DNA of 64,000 nt, taken from contig DASVQP010000027.1 of the NCBI GenBank assembly GCA_036389135.1, positions 62,001-126,000 on the forward strand. Reading direction: 5' to 3'. The notes beneath the pieces were generated by a model, which made no database searches, was not told the origin of the DNA, and saw only the letters and a program-made list of their open reading frames with translations. The DNA is from Longimicrobium sp. (lineage in GTDB: Bacteria > Gemmatimonadota > Gemmatimonadetes > Longimicrobiales > Longimicrobiaceae). The translations under genes were made by a program, and so were the position numbers. Positions 51,573-60,238 of this stretch are shown here, piece by piece (position 1 is the stretch's first letter; every line of letters begins with the position of its first letter).

Positions 51573-52325
51573 TCATCGCCGCCGCCGACGAAGCGCCTGC
51601 GCGATCGCCTGCTCCGCGAGCGGCGCCATCACGCGGTAGCCGGCCTCGTGCGGGTGCACGCCGTCGGCGGAGAGGTCGCCGCGCAGACCCTGCCGCTCGT
51701 CCGCCATCGCCGAGTGGAAGTCCAGGTACACCGCGCCGTGGCTCACCGCGTAGTCCCTGATCCAGGCGTTCAGCGCGACGATTAGGGGCGCCGGCTCCAG
51801 ATCGGGCCTCCACCGGTAGCGGAAGGCCGGCAGTACGGACGCGAGGACCACCCGGATGCCGTTCGCCTGCGCCAGCTCGGTCATGGACGCGATGTTGTCC
51901 TGGATCATCTCCAGCGTGGCCGGGCCGGTGTTCCCCGCGATGTCGTTGGTCCCCGCGAGTATCACCACCACCTTCGGCTTCAGCGCGATCACGTCCTGGC
52001 GGAAGCGCACCAGCATCTGCGGAGACGTCTGGCCGCTGATGCCGCGCGCTACGTACGGCTTCCGCGGGAACATCGCGGCGAAGTGGGGAGCCCATCCCTC
52101 CACGATTGAGTTGCCCATGAAGACGACGCGCTCCTCACCCCTTTGCGGCGGCCCGAGCGCGGCGTTCTCCGCGCGGAAGCGCTCCAGGTACGCCCAGTCC
52201 GTCCGTAGCCGGTCCGGCGTCTGCGCCTCGGCGGCGGCGGGCGCGGCGATGGCGCCTCCCAGGGCCGCCGCCTTCGAAAGGGCCTTCAGCATGTCGCGGA
52301 TCATCGTCGTGGCGCGGGGCGTCAT
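51573..52325 (-). CDS. SGNH/GDSL-type hydrolase (esterase)
   Basis: 250 residues from ATG at 52325, overlapping the serine hydrolase stop (ATGA). Signal-like N-terminus (MLKALSKAAALGGAIAAPAA). SGNH blocks: VVFMGNSIVEGW (Ser in GNS, block I), GISGQTSPQML (Gly, II), LAGTNDIAG (Asn, III), and DGVHPHEAGY (Asp-His, V). Such enzymes remove acetyl groups from sugars; this fits the neighbouring GH9 and GH20 glycosidases. Last gene of a minus-strand run from the GH20 gene. Confidence 0.88.
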   Translation of the reverse strand: MTPRATTMIRDMLKALSKAAALGGAIAAPAAAEAQTPDRLRTDWAYLERFRAENAALGPPQRGEERVVFMGNSIVEGWAPHFAAMFPRKPYVARGISGQTSPQMLVRFRQDVIALKPKVVVILAGTNDIAGNTGPATLEMIQDNIASMTELAQANGIRVVLASVLPAFRYRWRPDLEPAPLIVALNAWIRDYAVSHGAVYLDFHSAMADERQGLRGDLSADGVHPHEAGYRVMAPLAEQAIAQALRRRRR

Positions 52326-53572
52326 TGGCGCCCCGCGTCGCGGTTCCGCGGCGGATTGCCCAGCACGGAACGCTGCACGGCATCAGCGACGGCGGTGCGC
52401 AGCGGCCCCAGCTTCGGGTTGTCGCGGGTGGGGTTGATGCGGTTCGTCAGCAGCACCACGAAGACGCCGTTCACGGGGTCCATCCAGATGGAGGTGCCGG
52501 TGAAGCCCGTGTGGCCAAACGAGGTCGGGGAGAAGTAACGGCCCGCGCTCGAACCCGGGTACGGGGTGTCCCAGCCCAGCGCGCGGCTGGATGTTCCGGG
52601 GTTCTGGCGCCGAGTCCAGCGCGAGATCGTCTCGGGGCGCAGGATGCGCACGCCACCGTACTCGCCGCCGTTCAGCATCATGGCGGCGAAGACGGCCAGA
52701 TCGCGCGCGCTGGAGAAGAGCCCCGCGTGCCCCGCCACGCCGCCCAGCGACCAGGCGTTCTCATCGTGCACCACCCCCCACACCTGCCCGCCACGAAACG
52801 CCTGCACCTCCGTCGGCGCGATGCGGGGGCGGAGCGATTCCGGCGGATTGAACCGCGTCTCGCGCATCCCCAGCGGCTCGAATACGCGCCTGCGAAGGAA
52901 CCCGTCCAGCGGCTCGCCCGTCACGCGCTCGATCACGAGCTGGAGGACGATCAGGTTCCAATCGATGTACTCGGTATGCGTGCCCGGCGGGTGCGCCAGC
53001 GGGCGGGCGTTGATCGCCTTGAGGTACTCGTCGCGCCCCTTCGCCTCGCGGTACAGCACGTGGTACGCCCTCATCCCGCTGTTGTGGACGAGGAGCATGC
53101 GCGGGGTGATCGCCGCCTTGTCGGCCGCGTCGAAGTGGGGTAGGTAGTGGGCGACGGCGCGGTCGAGGTCCAGCCGCCCCTCCTCTTCCAGGATCATCGC
53201 CGCCGTCGTGGTGGCGACCACTTTCGTCAGGGAGGCGAGGTCGTACAGCGTGCTGTCGGTGACGGCGGGCGCGCCCTGCGCCCAGTCCGTGCGCCCGTAC
53301 CCCTTGCTCGCCACGACCCGCCCGCTCCGCCCCACGGCGATGGCCGCTCCCGGCGAGGCGCGGTCCGCGATGGCCGCTTCCAGGATTGAATCGAGCGACG
53401 GGATCAGCCGCTCGCTCATCCCCACGTCTGCCGGCGCCACGAGCGCGGGGCGCGGGGCGGGCCGCGGCGCCGCAGCCCGTGGAGGAGCCGCGGCGGGCTT
53501 CTCGCGCGTCGGGGCCGGCGAGGGTGCGCACGCGGACAGCGCGACGATCGCGGCGAAGAAGACTCGGTTCAT
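52322..53572 (-). CDS. Serine hydrolase, beta-lactamase/PBP-like lipoprotein
   Basis: 416 residues from ATG at 53572 with GGAGATGTT just before it. Lipobox LSAC. After a Pro/Ala linker, the class C beta-lactamase-like domain has the nucleophile in LASLTKVVATT (SxxK), a motif HTEYIDWN around the YxN-equivalent position, and FGHTGFTGT in place of the KTG triad (HTG). Family members hydrolyse cell-wall peptides, D-amino acid esters or lactams, and are often found with MurNAc/GlcNAc utilisation genes. The CACAGAG repeat copy 4 lies immediately upstream. Confidence 0.88.
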   Translation of the reverse strand: MNRVFFAAIVALSACAPSPAPTREKPAAAPPRAAAPRPAPRPALVAPADVGMSERLIPSLDSILEAAIADRASPGAAIAVGRSGRVVASKGYGRTDWAQGAPAVTDSTLYDLASLTKVVATTTAAMILEEEGRLDLDRAVAHYLPHFDAADKAAITPRMLLVHNSGMRAYHVLYREAKGRDEYLKAINARPLAHPPGTHTEYIDWNLIVLQLVIERVTGEPLDGFLRRRVFEPLGMRETRFNPPESLRPRIAPTEVQAFRGGQVWGVVHDENAWSLGGVAGHAGLFSSARDLAVFAAMMLNGGEYGGVRILRPETISRWTRRQNPGTSSRALGWDTPYPGSSAGRYFSPTSFGHTGFTGTSIWMDPVNGVFVVLLTNRINPTRDNPKLGPLRTAVADAVQRSVLGNPPRNRDAGRQ

Positions 53573-53597
53573 AACATCTCCATGGGGACGGCTGGCC

Positions 53598-53684
53598 TCA
53601 CACAGAGACACAGAGGGGCGAAGAAAGGACAAGGGAAAGGGGTTTCCTCTGCGCCTTGCGGTTCCCTCTGTGTTCTCTGTGTGA
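53598..53684. repeat. CACAGAG palindromic repeat, copy 4
   Basis: Left arm TCACACAGAGACACAGAGG, right arm CCTCTGTGTTCTCTGTGTGA. Lies 10 nt after the phosphoesterase stop and 26 nt before the serine hydrolase ATG. Confidence 0.88.
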
Positions 53685-53694
53685 TGGTGTTCTC

Positions 53695-54687
53695 TCATGG
53701 TGGGCCTTCTGGCAGGTCGCGGCGCACAATGGTGCCGTTGATGCCGCGGATGATGGGCGGCAGGTCGCGGAGCTGGACGGGGGTGAGGCCGCTTCCGTCG
53801 AAGGCGTAGGTGGTGTAGGCCACCGAATCCCCACGAAAGTCCAGGATGGTGATCGTCTGCCGGGGCGGCGCCGAAGTGCCGAGCAGGGGGCGCGGCCCCT
53901 GGCCGAGGGCGCCGGTGTGCAGCAGCTCGAGCGCGCCGCGTCGTCCGGGATAATAGGCGTGGTGATGGCCGCTGATGTAGGTGTGCACGCCGTGGTGCTC
54001 CAGGATGCGGCGCAGCGAGTCGGGCTCCTGGAGCACCTCGCCGGGGCGGTTGCGGCCCTCCGCGACGGCGTAGAGGGGGAGATGGCCGAGCACCAGGCGA
54101 TGGCGCGCGGTGCGGGCCGGGTGAGCGGCGAGCTGCTCGCGCACCCACCGCATCATCGGCAGCTCCCCCACCGTGCCCGCGAACGATGCGTCCCACACCA
54201 GCACGAAGACATCACCCTGCCGGAAGCTGTAGTACAGCGGGAAGTGCGTGCTGTCCACGAACGCCACGCCCGTGCGGCGCGCCTTCCAGTGCTCGACGGC
54301 GAACGCGCGGTCGCGGCGGTGCGCGGGGTGCGCCGAGCCGTCGTGGTTGCCCAGCGTGAAGCCGAACGGAATCCGCGCGTCCCGCAGCGGCCTTGCGACG
54401 GCGGAGTCGAAGGCCGCCCACATCGCGCGCACGCTGTCGTCCGGCAGCGACGGCTTCTGCCCCGCGATCAGGTCGCCGGCCGCGAGCACCAGGTCCGGTC
54501 GCCAGACCTCACGGATCATGCGCACGGCCTGGTGCACCTGCGGCTCGTACTCGGTCGATCCGTAGCTGCTGTTCAGGTCGCTGATCACCACGATGCGCAA
54601 CTCGCCGCGCTCGGGCGAGCACGAGGGCGGGACCGCCGCGCCCGCAAACAGGAGCACGAATGCGAGCGGCTTCAGCGAGCGGCGCAT
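53695..54687 (-). CDS. Calcineurin-type metallophosphoesterase (lipoprotein)
   Basis: 330 residues from ATG at 54687. Lipoprotein-like signal (FVLLFAGAAVPPSC). Metallophosphoesterase motifs: VVISDLNSSYG (here D-x-N in place of the usual D-x-H), LAAGDLIAG, FTLGNHDGS, LGHLPLY and ISGHHHAYY. Probably dephosphorylates a small substrate in the periplasm. The start lies 1 nt from the stop of the GH9 gene, so the two are co-expressed. Confidence 0.87.
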   Translation of the reverse strand: MRRSLKPLAFVLLFAGAAVPPSCSPERGELRIVVISDLNSSYGSTEYEPQVHQAVRMIREVWRPDLVLAAGDLIAGQKPSLPDDSVRAMWAAFDSAVARPLRDARIPFGFTLGNHDGSAHPAHRRDRAFAVEHWKARRTGVAFVDSTHFPLYYSFRQGDVFVLVWDASFAGTVGELPMMRWVREQLAAHPARTARHRLVLGHLPLYAVAEGRNRPGEVLQEPDSLRRILEHHGVHTYISGHHHAYYPGRRGALELLHTGALGQGPRPLLGTSAPPRQTITILDFRGDSVAYTTYAFDGSGLTPVQLRDLPPIIRGINGTIVRRDLPEGPP

Positions 54688-54688
54688 G

Positions 54689-56455
54689 CTACCGGGCCGC
54701 GGGGCGCGAGCCGGACGCCATCGCCGCGAGGAGGTAGGTCAGGTTCGCGGTGCCGTCCATGATCGGCTCGTTGGTGGAGTAGTCGCCGAAGTCGTCGTGG
54801 TACACCACGTCGCTGGTGTTGAACGCGGCGAACTCGTCCGGATCGTGAAGGCGGATGTACTGGAGGTTGCGGAAGATGGAGCCGTACACCGGCCCGTCCA
54901 CCAGGCCGCCCAGTTGCGTCCGGACGCCCATCTGGTGCGCCACCACCGAGTGCGGGTGGCGCGGGGACACGCCGGCCGCCGGGTACCCGATGACCATCGA
55001 CGTGCCCCACGGGTTGGTGCCGAAGAGCCAGTCCAGCGCCGCCTGCTCGTACTCGCGAAAGCGCTCGTCGCCGCTCATCTGCCGGTACAGATACGCCTGC
55101 GTGGCGAACGAGGCCATCAGGTTGTTGGAGCACCAGATGAAGGGGATGCCGACGCGGAAGCCGTTCTCCGCCCGACCCACTACGCGCTCCAGCCCCTCGC
55201 GGTAGTAGGCGATCATCCGCTCCTTCTCCGCGCGCGCGCCCTGGCGCCAGAGCTCGTAATGGCCGCTGTTGTGCCACGGGTACCACTGGTAGTGGCGCGC
55301 CGTGTCCGCTCCCATCCACGGCGTGACGGGCTCCTGCCGCGCGTACATCACCGCCTCGCCCAGGTAGCGCTGCTCGCCGGTCAGCGCGTGGAGCTCGGCG
55401 GCGCCCAGCTCCATGTCGTCTACCCAGTTGTGCTCTTCGTAGAAGTAGGGCGCGCCGGCCGGGGCGGTCTGGCAGGCGCCCGGATACCTGCGCCCCAGCT
55501 CGTACGCCGCGAGCGCCTTCGTGCGCAGGGTGAGCGCGAAGGCGCGGTCGTGCGAGGCCAGCAGCCGCGCCCCCAGCGCCATCGCCGACGCGTACTTCCC
55601 GGCGGTGGATGCGTAGCCGTTGGCGCGGTTGCGGTAGCGCAGCAGCCCCTGCGGGCGCCCCGTGCACGGGTACGCGGGGCGGAAGCTCCCCTTCCCCCAC
55701 CCGTAGTTGGACGAGTCGGTGGGCGGCAGGTCGAGGAAGGCGTGGTCGCGGTCGTCCCCCAACTGGTTCAGCATGAGGCTGTCCTCGGGGAACATGCGCA
55801 CCAGCCACTCCAGCCCGTGCCGCGCCTCGTCCAGCACGTCCGCGATGCCGTTGCGCCCCGGGAGCCCGTTCGCCAGCACCGAATCGGCGAAGGCGGCGGG
55901 GTGGTCGCGGTACGCCATCAGCATCACGAAAGCGGCGTTGGCGGAGGTGGTGACGTACTGCAGGTAGTCCGCCGCATCCGCCCACCCGCCCGCCACCGGC
56001 ACGAACTCGCCGGCGCGCGTGGGATGATCGACCAGCTTTCCGTCCGTGCGGTGGTGAACGGAGTCGCGGAAGAGCGGGTTGAAGCCGGAGCGCTGCTGGC
56101 GCATGTACATCAGCAGCGTGTCCGCCGCGCCCGCGTACGCCGCCCGCGACACGCGCACCGGCCGCGACGTCGCCCCGCCCGCACTTACCCGGTAAATCCC
56201 CTCGCGCCGCAACGCCGAAAAATCGAGCCGGTGCGTGCTCCTGCATGCGCCGAACGCTCCCGCCGCCCGCGCCCGCGCCGGCCCGAACACCCGCCGGCCA
56301 CGCTCGTCCGTCAGCGTGAACGTGCGCACCTCCCGCGGCTGCAGCGAGCACACCACCGCCACCTTGGGCGCATCCGGCAGGTAGCCCACCTGGTTGATCC
56401 GGATGTGCGTTACCGTGTCCGCCAGCGCGAGCGGTATCAGGAGCGACAGGATCAT
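54689..56455 (-). CDS. Glycoside hydrolase family 9 enzyme
   Basis: 588 residues from ATG at 56455, with signal MILSLLIPLALA. An N-terminal Ig-like CelD_N domain (about 18-105: IRINQVGYLPDAPKVAVV) is followed by the (alpha/alpha)6 barrel: catalytic base region GGWADAADYLQY (D160, D163) and acid E563 in STNEPIMDG. Other family landmarks: GLPGRNGIADVLDEARHGLE, NPWGTSMVIGYP, and SPRHPHS. GH9 covers cellulases and exo-beta-glucosaminidases; the neighbouring GH20 and symporter make chito-oligosaccharides a reasonable guess. Confidence 0.9.
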   Translation of the reverse strand: MILSLLIPLALADTVTHIRINQVGYLPDAPKVAVVCSLQPREVRTFTLTDERGRRVFGPARARAAGAFGACRSTHRLDFSALRREGIYRVSAGGATSRPVRVSRAAYAGAADTLLMYMRQQRSGFNPLFRDSVHHRTDGKLVDHPTRAGEFVPVAGGWADAADYLQYVTTSANAAFVMLMAYRDHPAAFADSVLANGLPGRNGIADVLDEARHGLEWLVRMFPEDSLMLNQLGDDRDHAFLDLPPTDSSNYGWGKGSFRPAYPCTGRPQGLLRYRNRANGYASTAGKYASAMALGARLLASHDRAFALTLRTKALAAYELGRRYPGACQTAPAGAPYFYEEHNWVDDMELGAAELHALTGEQRYLGEAVMYARQEPVTPWMGADTARHYQWYPWHNSGHYELWRQGARAEKERMIAYYREGLERVVGRAENGFRVGIPFIWCSNNLMASFATQAYLYRQMSGDERFREYEQAALDWLFGTNPWGTSMVIGYPAAGVSPRHPHSVVAHQMGVRTQLGGLVDGPVYGSIFRNLQYIRLHDPDEFAAFNTSDVVYHDDFGDYSTNEPIMDGTANLTYLLAAMASGSRPAAR

Positions 56456-56484
56456 AACAGTTCTAAGGTTCGCTAAACGGCAAT

Positions 56485-56577
56485 CTCACACAGAGCCGCG
56501 GAGGAAACAGAGAGGACACGGAGGCACACACCGAACTCTCCGTTCTCCTTGCTGTTTCCTCTGTGTCTCTGTGTGAG
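56485..56577. repeat. CACAGAG palindromic repeat, copy 5
   Basis: Left arm TCACACAGAGCCGCGGAGG, right arm CCTCTGTGTCTCTGTGTGA. 12 nt after the GH20 stop and 29 nt before the GH9 start. Confidence 0.88.
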
Positions 56578-56589
56578 CGTTGTTGTTCC

Positions 56590-58155
56590 TCACGGCCACG
56601 GGATCTGCGGCGAGCGGTGGAAGTTGACGCCCATCATCTCCCAGCGCGGCGCCTGCGCGGCGAGGCGTACGCGGAAGCTCTCCCAGTCCTTGGCCGCCGC
56701 CGGGCTCCAGCCGATCTCGGCGATGGCGGGGAGGCGTGGGAAGGCCATGAACTGGAGCGCCGTCATGTTCTTCACCGTTTCGCTCCACATCGGCGCCTCC
56801 ACGCCGATCACGTTCGCTTCCGTGACGCCGGAGAGAAAGGATGCGGGATCCCATTCGTAGGCGTGCCGTACCTCCACGAAGCCGGCCCAGTTGAGCCCCA
56901 GCATCGTCTCGCGCGTGTAGCGCATGTCCAGGTACGCGCGGCTCGAAGGCGACAGGATCAGCTTCGCCCCCTGCCGCACCGCGGCCACCGCCGCCGAGTC
57001 GCTTCGCCACTGCTGCACGAGCGTTGTGGGACGAAGGCGCGCCTTTGCGACCTCCTCCCACCCGACCATCCGCTTGCCGTGCCGCCCAACGATCTCCTGG
57101 ACGCGCTCGATGAAGCGCGCGTAGTCCGCCGGCGTGAGCGCCTCCACCTCGTCGCCGCCCACGTGGATGTACGGTCCGGGCGTGATGGCGGCGAGCTCGC
57201 GCACGACGTCGTCCACCAGCCGGTAGGTCTCCTCTTGATCGGCACACAACGCGCTGAAGCCGACCCGGATCCCGGTGTAGGGGGCGGGCGCCTGCTTCCC
57301 GCAGCTCAGCTCGGGGTAGGCGACGAGGGCCGCGTTGGTGTGCCCCGGCAGGTCGATCTCGGGGACGATGGTGATGTGGCGCTCCGCCGCGTAGCGCACG
57401 ATCTCCGAGTACTCGCGCTGCGTGTAGAAGCCGCCGGGCCCTCCGCCCACCTGCGTGCTCCCGCCGACCTCCGCCAGCCGCGGCCGCGACGCGATCTCGA
57501 TCCGCCACCCCTGGTCGTCGCTCAGGTGCAGGTGGAGGACGTTGATCTTGTAGAGCGCGATGGCGTCGATGTACTGCTTCACCTCGTGCACCGTGAAGAA
57601 GTGGCGCGCCACGTCCAGCATCGCCCCGCGCCAGGCGAAGCGCGGCCGGTCCCGGATCACGCCGGCGGGAATCTTCCACGGTCGCCGGGACTGCACGCTC
57701 TCCTCCGCCTCGATGCGCGGCGGCAGCATCTGCCGGAGCGTCTGCACCCCGCGGAACAGCCCCGCCGCGCGATGTGCGACCAGCGCCACGGAGTCGCGTG
57801 TGATGCGGAGCTCATAACCCTCCTCCCCCAGCGCCGCCCCCGCCGTCAGACTCAGCGAAATGCTCCCGCCCGAGGCCGAAACCGGCACCGGAAACCCCGT
57901 CGGCGTGCGCAGCATCTCCGCGAGCTGCGCACCGACCGCCTCCGCCCCCGCCTCCACGCGAATCCCCGTGGCCGCCGTGATGGCGAACGAATCCGCCTCC
58001 GCCAGCACGACCGACGCGGGCGCCGGGATGATGCGGTGCGCGACCGGCGCGCCCACAGGCGCCGGCGCGACGACCGGGGCGGTTCGGCACGCGCCCGCGC
58101 CCATCAAGCCGAACAGGGCAAGCACGAACGCACTGCGACGGGGTTTCTTCACCAT
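56590..58155 (-). CDS. GH20 beta-N-acetylhexosaminidase (lipoprotein)
   Basis: 521 residues from ATG at 58155 (MVKKPRRSAFVLALFGLMGA), lipobox GAC. GH20b N-terminal domain (about 40-160), then the catalytic barrel: FAWRGAMLDVARHFF, LHLHLSDDQGWRIEI, VPEIDLPGHT, and the catalytic pair D335-E336 in HVGGDEVE. The WEE (VGWEEV) and WSE (MWSE) substrate-pocket motifs are present. Releases terminal GlcNAc/GalNAc. Divergent from the SSS symporter gene, which probably imports the products. First gene of the glycan locus on the minus strand. Confidence 0.93.
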   Translation of the reverse strand: MVKKPRRSAFVLALFGLMGAGACRTAPVVAPAPVGAPVAHRIIPAPASVVLAEADSFAITAATGIRVEAGAEAVGAQLAEMLRTPTGFPVPVSASGGSISLSLTAGAALGEEGYELRITRDSVALVAHRAAGLFRGVQTLRQMLPPRIEAEESVQSRRPWKIPAGVIRDRPRFAWRGAMLDVARHFFTVHEVKQYIDAIALYKINVLHLHLSDDQGWRIEIASRPRLAEVGGSTQVGGGPGGFYTQREYSEIVRYAAERHITIVPEIDLPGHTNAALVAYPELSCGKQAPAPYTGIRVGFSALCADQEETYRLVDDVVRELAAITPGPYIHVGGDEVEALTPADYARFIERVQEIVGRHGKRMVGWEEVAKARLRPTTLVQQWRSDSAAVAAVRQGAKLILSPSSRAYLDMRYTRETMLGLNWAGFVEVRHAYEWDPASFLSGVTEANVIGVEAPMWSETVKNMTALQFMAFPRLPAIAEIGWSPAAAKDWESFRVRLAAQAPRWEMMGVNFHRSPQIPWP

Positions 58156-58248
58156 GCAGCTTCGCGTGGGGAGGATGGCAACGGAAATCCGGGAGCGGAT
58201 CAGTGTAGGACGAAGCTGCTCGCCGCCACAAGGGACCCGCCGCCGCCG

Positions 58249-58291
58249 CCCTCCGTGCCCTTGCGGTTCCCTCCGTGGCCTCTGTGTGATG
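58249..58291. repeat. CACAGAG repeat, half copy 6
   Basis: Only one arm is present (CCCTCCGTGGCCTCTGTGTGA with CCCTTGCGGTTCC before it, the latter shared with copy 4). Lies between the divergent GH20 and symporter genes. Confidence 0.7.
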
Positions 58292-58384
58292 CCGTTCCGC
58301 ACGATTCTCTTTGCCACCTCGATATCCGCCCGCTAGAATCAGCATCCTCACCCACGCCCCGCCCGCCCCCCTGGAGCACACCCG

Positions 58385-60184
58385 ATGAAGCTCGCCCTCG
58401 TCGACTGGCTGATCGTGGCCGCGTACTTCGTCCTTTCCGCGGCCATCGGCCTCGCCTACACGCGCCGCGCGGGGAAGAGCGTGTCGGAGTACTTCGTCTC
58501 CGGCCGCTCCGTGCCCTGGTGGCTCGCGGGCACGTCGATGGTGGCCACCACCTTTGCCGCCGACACGCCGCTGGCGGTCACCGGGATGGTGGCGACGAAC
58601 GGGATCGCCGGGAACTGGCTCTGGTGGAACATGGTGATGAGCGGAATGCTCACCGTGTTCTTTTACGCCCGGCTCTGGCGGCGCGCGGGGGTGATGACCG
58701 ACGTGGAGTTCACCGAGCTGCGCTACAGCGGCAAGCCGGCGGCCATCCTGCGCGTCTTCCGCGCGCTGTACATGGCGCTCCCCATCAACCTGATCATCAT
58801 CGGCTGGGTGAACCTGGCCATGCTCAAGATCCTGGGCGTGACGCTGGGGATCGCGCCGGTGCAGGCGCTGGTGGTGATGTTCGTGGTGACGATGGCGTAC
58901 TCGGTGCTCTCCGGGCTCTGGGGCGTGCTGGTGACGGACTTCGTGCAGTTCGGGATCGCGATGGGCGGGTCCATCATCCTGGCGATCTTTGCCGTGAACG
59001 CCGTCGGCGGCATCGACACGCTCGTCGCGCGCCTTCCGGAGCATTACGGCTCGGCCGATGCCGCGCTCTCCTTCTTCCCGCGCAGCGACGCGGCGTGGAT
59101 GCCGCTCACCGCCTTCCTGGCGTACCTCTCCGTGCAGTGGTGGGCGACCTCGTATCCCAGCGCGGAGCCGGGCGGGGGCGGGTACATCGCGCAGCGCATC
59201 TTCAGCGCCCGCACCGAGCGCGACGGGATGCTGGCGACGCTCTGGTTCAACATCGCCCACTACGCCATCCGCCCCTGGCCGTGGATCCTGACCGCGCTCT
59301 GCGTGGTGGTGCTCTACCCGGACCTCGAAGACCCCGCCACTGGCTACATCCGCGCCGTCGTGGACCTGCTCCCCACCGGCTTCCGCGGGCTGATGATCGC
59401 GGCGTTCGCGGCGGCGTACATGTCCACCATTGCCACGCAGCTCAACTGGGGCGCGTCGTACCTGATCAACGACCTGTATCTCCGCTTCGTGAACCCGCAC
59501 GCCGAGCAGCGGAAGGTGATCGCGCTCTCCCGCCTCGCCACCGTGGTGACCTTCATCATGGGCTCCGGCGTCACCTACATCCTGTACTGGGTGGGCTCCA
59601 TCGAGGGCGCGTGGCGCATCATGATCGCACTGGGGGCGGGGACGGGGCTGGTGTACATCTTTCGCTGGTACTGGTGGCGCATCAACGCGTGGTCGGAGAT
59701 CAGCGCCATGATCGCCGCGCTGGTCTCCTTCGCCGCGCTCACCGGCCTGGGCATCTACGACCCCGTGGACCCGCTGGAGGGCGCACACCTGATGCTCGCC
59801 ACGACGGTCATCACCACGATCGTCTGGGTGTCCGTCACCTTTCTGACCGCCCCCACCGACGAGGCGAAGCTGGTGGACTTCTACCGCCGCGTGCGCCCCG
59901 GCGGCCGCGGGTGGCGCCCGGTGCAGGCCCTCGCCGGCTTCCCCGGCGAGCCCGTGGCCGAGGGCGCGCTGGGGTTGGCCAACTGGGTCGCGGGCGTGGT
60001 GAGCGTTTACGCCACCCTCTTCGGCGTCGGCCGCCTGCTCTTCGGCGCCTACACCGAAGCCGCGCTCTACCTCCTGGCCGCCGCCATCGCCTTCGCCGTC
60101 ATCGCCCGGAACCTCGGCCGCGGCGAGGAGGTGCACCGGCTGCGGGAGCCGGTGGGCGAGCCGGCAGGGGGAGCGGCGGAGTGA
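58385..60184 (+). CDS. Sodium/solute symporter (SSS family), sugar type
   Basis: 599 residues from ATG at 58385. Fourteen or so transmembrane helices. SSS features: KSVSEYFVSGRSVPWWLAGT near the start, ATTFAADTPLAVTGMVA, SGLWGVLVTDFVQFGIAMGG, FAAAYMSTIATQLNWGASYL. The ATQLNWGASY segment and the overall pattern are close to the sugar/sialic-acid symporters rather than acetate or proline carriers. Probably takes up GlcNAc-type products released by the GH20/GH9 enzymes encoded divergently. Its stop is 55 nt from the convergent PLD-like gene. Confidence 0.88.
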   Translation: MKLALVDWLIVAAYFVLSAAIGLAYTRRAGKSVSEYFVSGRSVPWWLAGTSMVATTFAADTPLAVTGMVATNGIAGNWLWWNMVMSGMLTVFFYARLWRRAGVMTDVEFTELRYSGKPAAILRVFRALYMALPINLIIIGWVNLAMLKILGVTLGIAPVQALVVMFVVTMAYSVLSGLWGVLVTDFVQFGIAMGGSIILAIFAVNAVGGIDTLVARLPEHYGSADAALSFFPRSDAAWMPLTAFLAYLSVQWWATSYPSAEPGGGGYIAQRIFSARTERDGMLATLWFNIAHYAIRPWPWILTALCVVVLYPDLEDPATGYIRAVVDLLPTGFRGLMIAAFAAAYMSTIATQLNWGASYLINDLYLRFVNPHAEQRKVIALSRLATVVTFIMGSGVTYILYWVGSIEGAWRIMIALGAGTGLVYIFRWYWWRINAWSEISAMIAALVSFAALTGLGIYDPVDPLEGAHLMLATTVITTIVWVSVTFLTAPTDEAKLVDFYRRVRPGGRGWRPVQALAGFPGEPVAEGALGLANWVAGVVSVYATLFGVGRLLFGAYTEAALYLLAAAIAFAVIARNLGRGEEVHRLREPVGEPAGGAAE

Positions 60185-60238
60185 AGGTATGGCGGCTCCG
60201 ATCTGGTTCGGTCGGATCAGCCACCACTGCCGGGTCGC

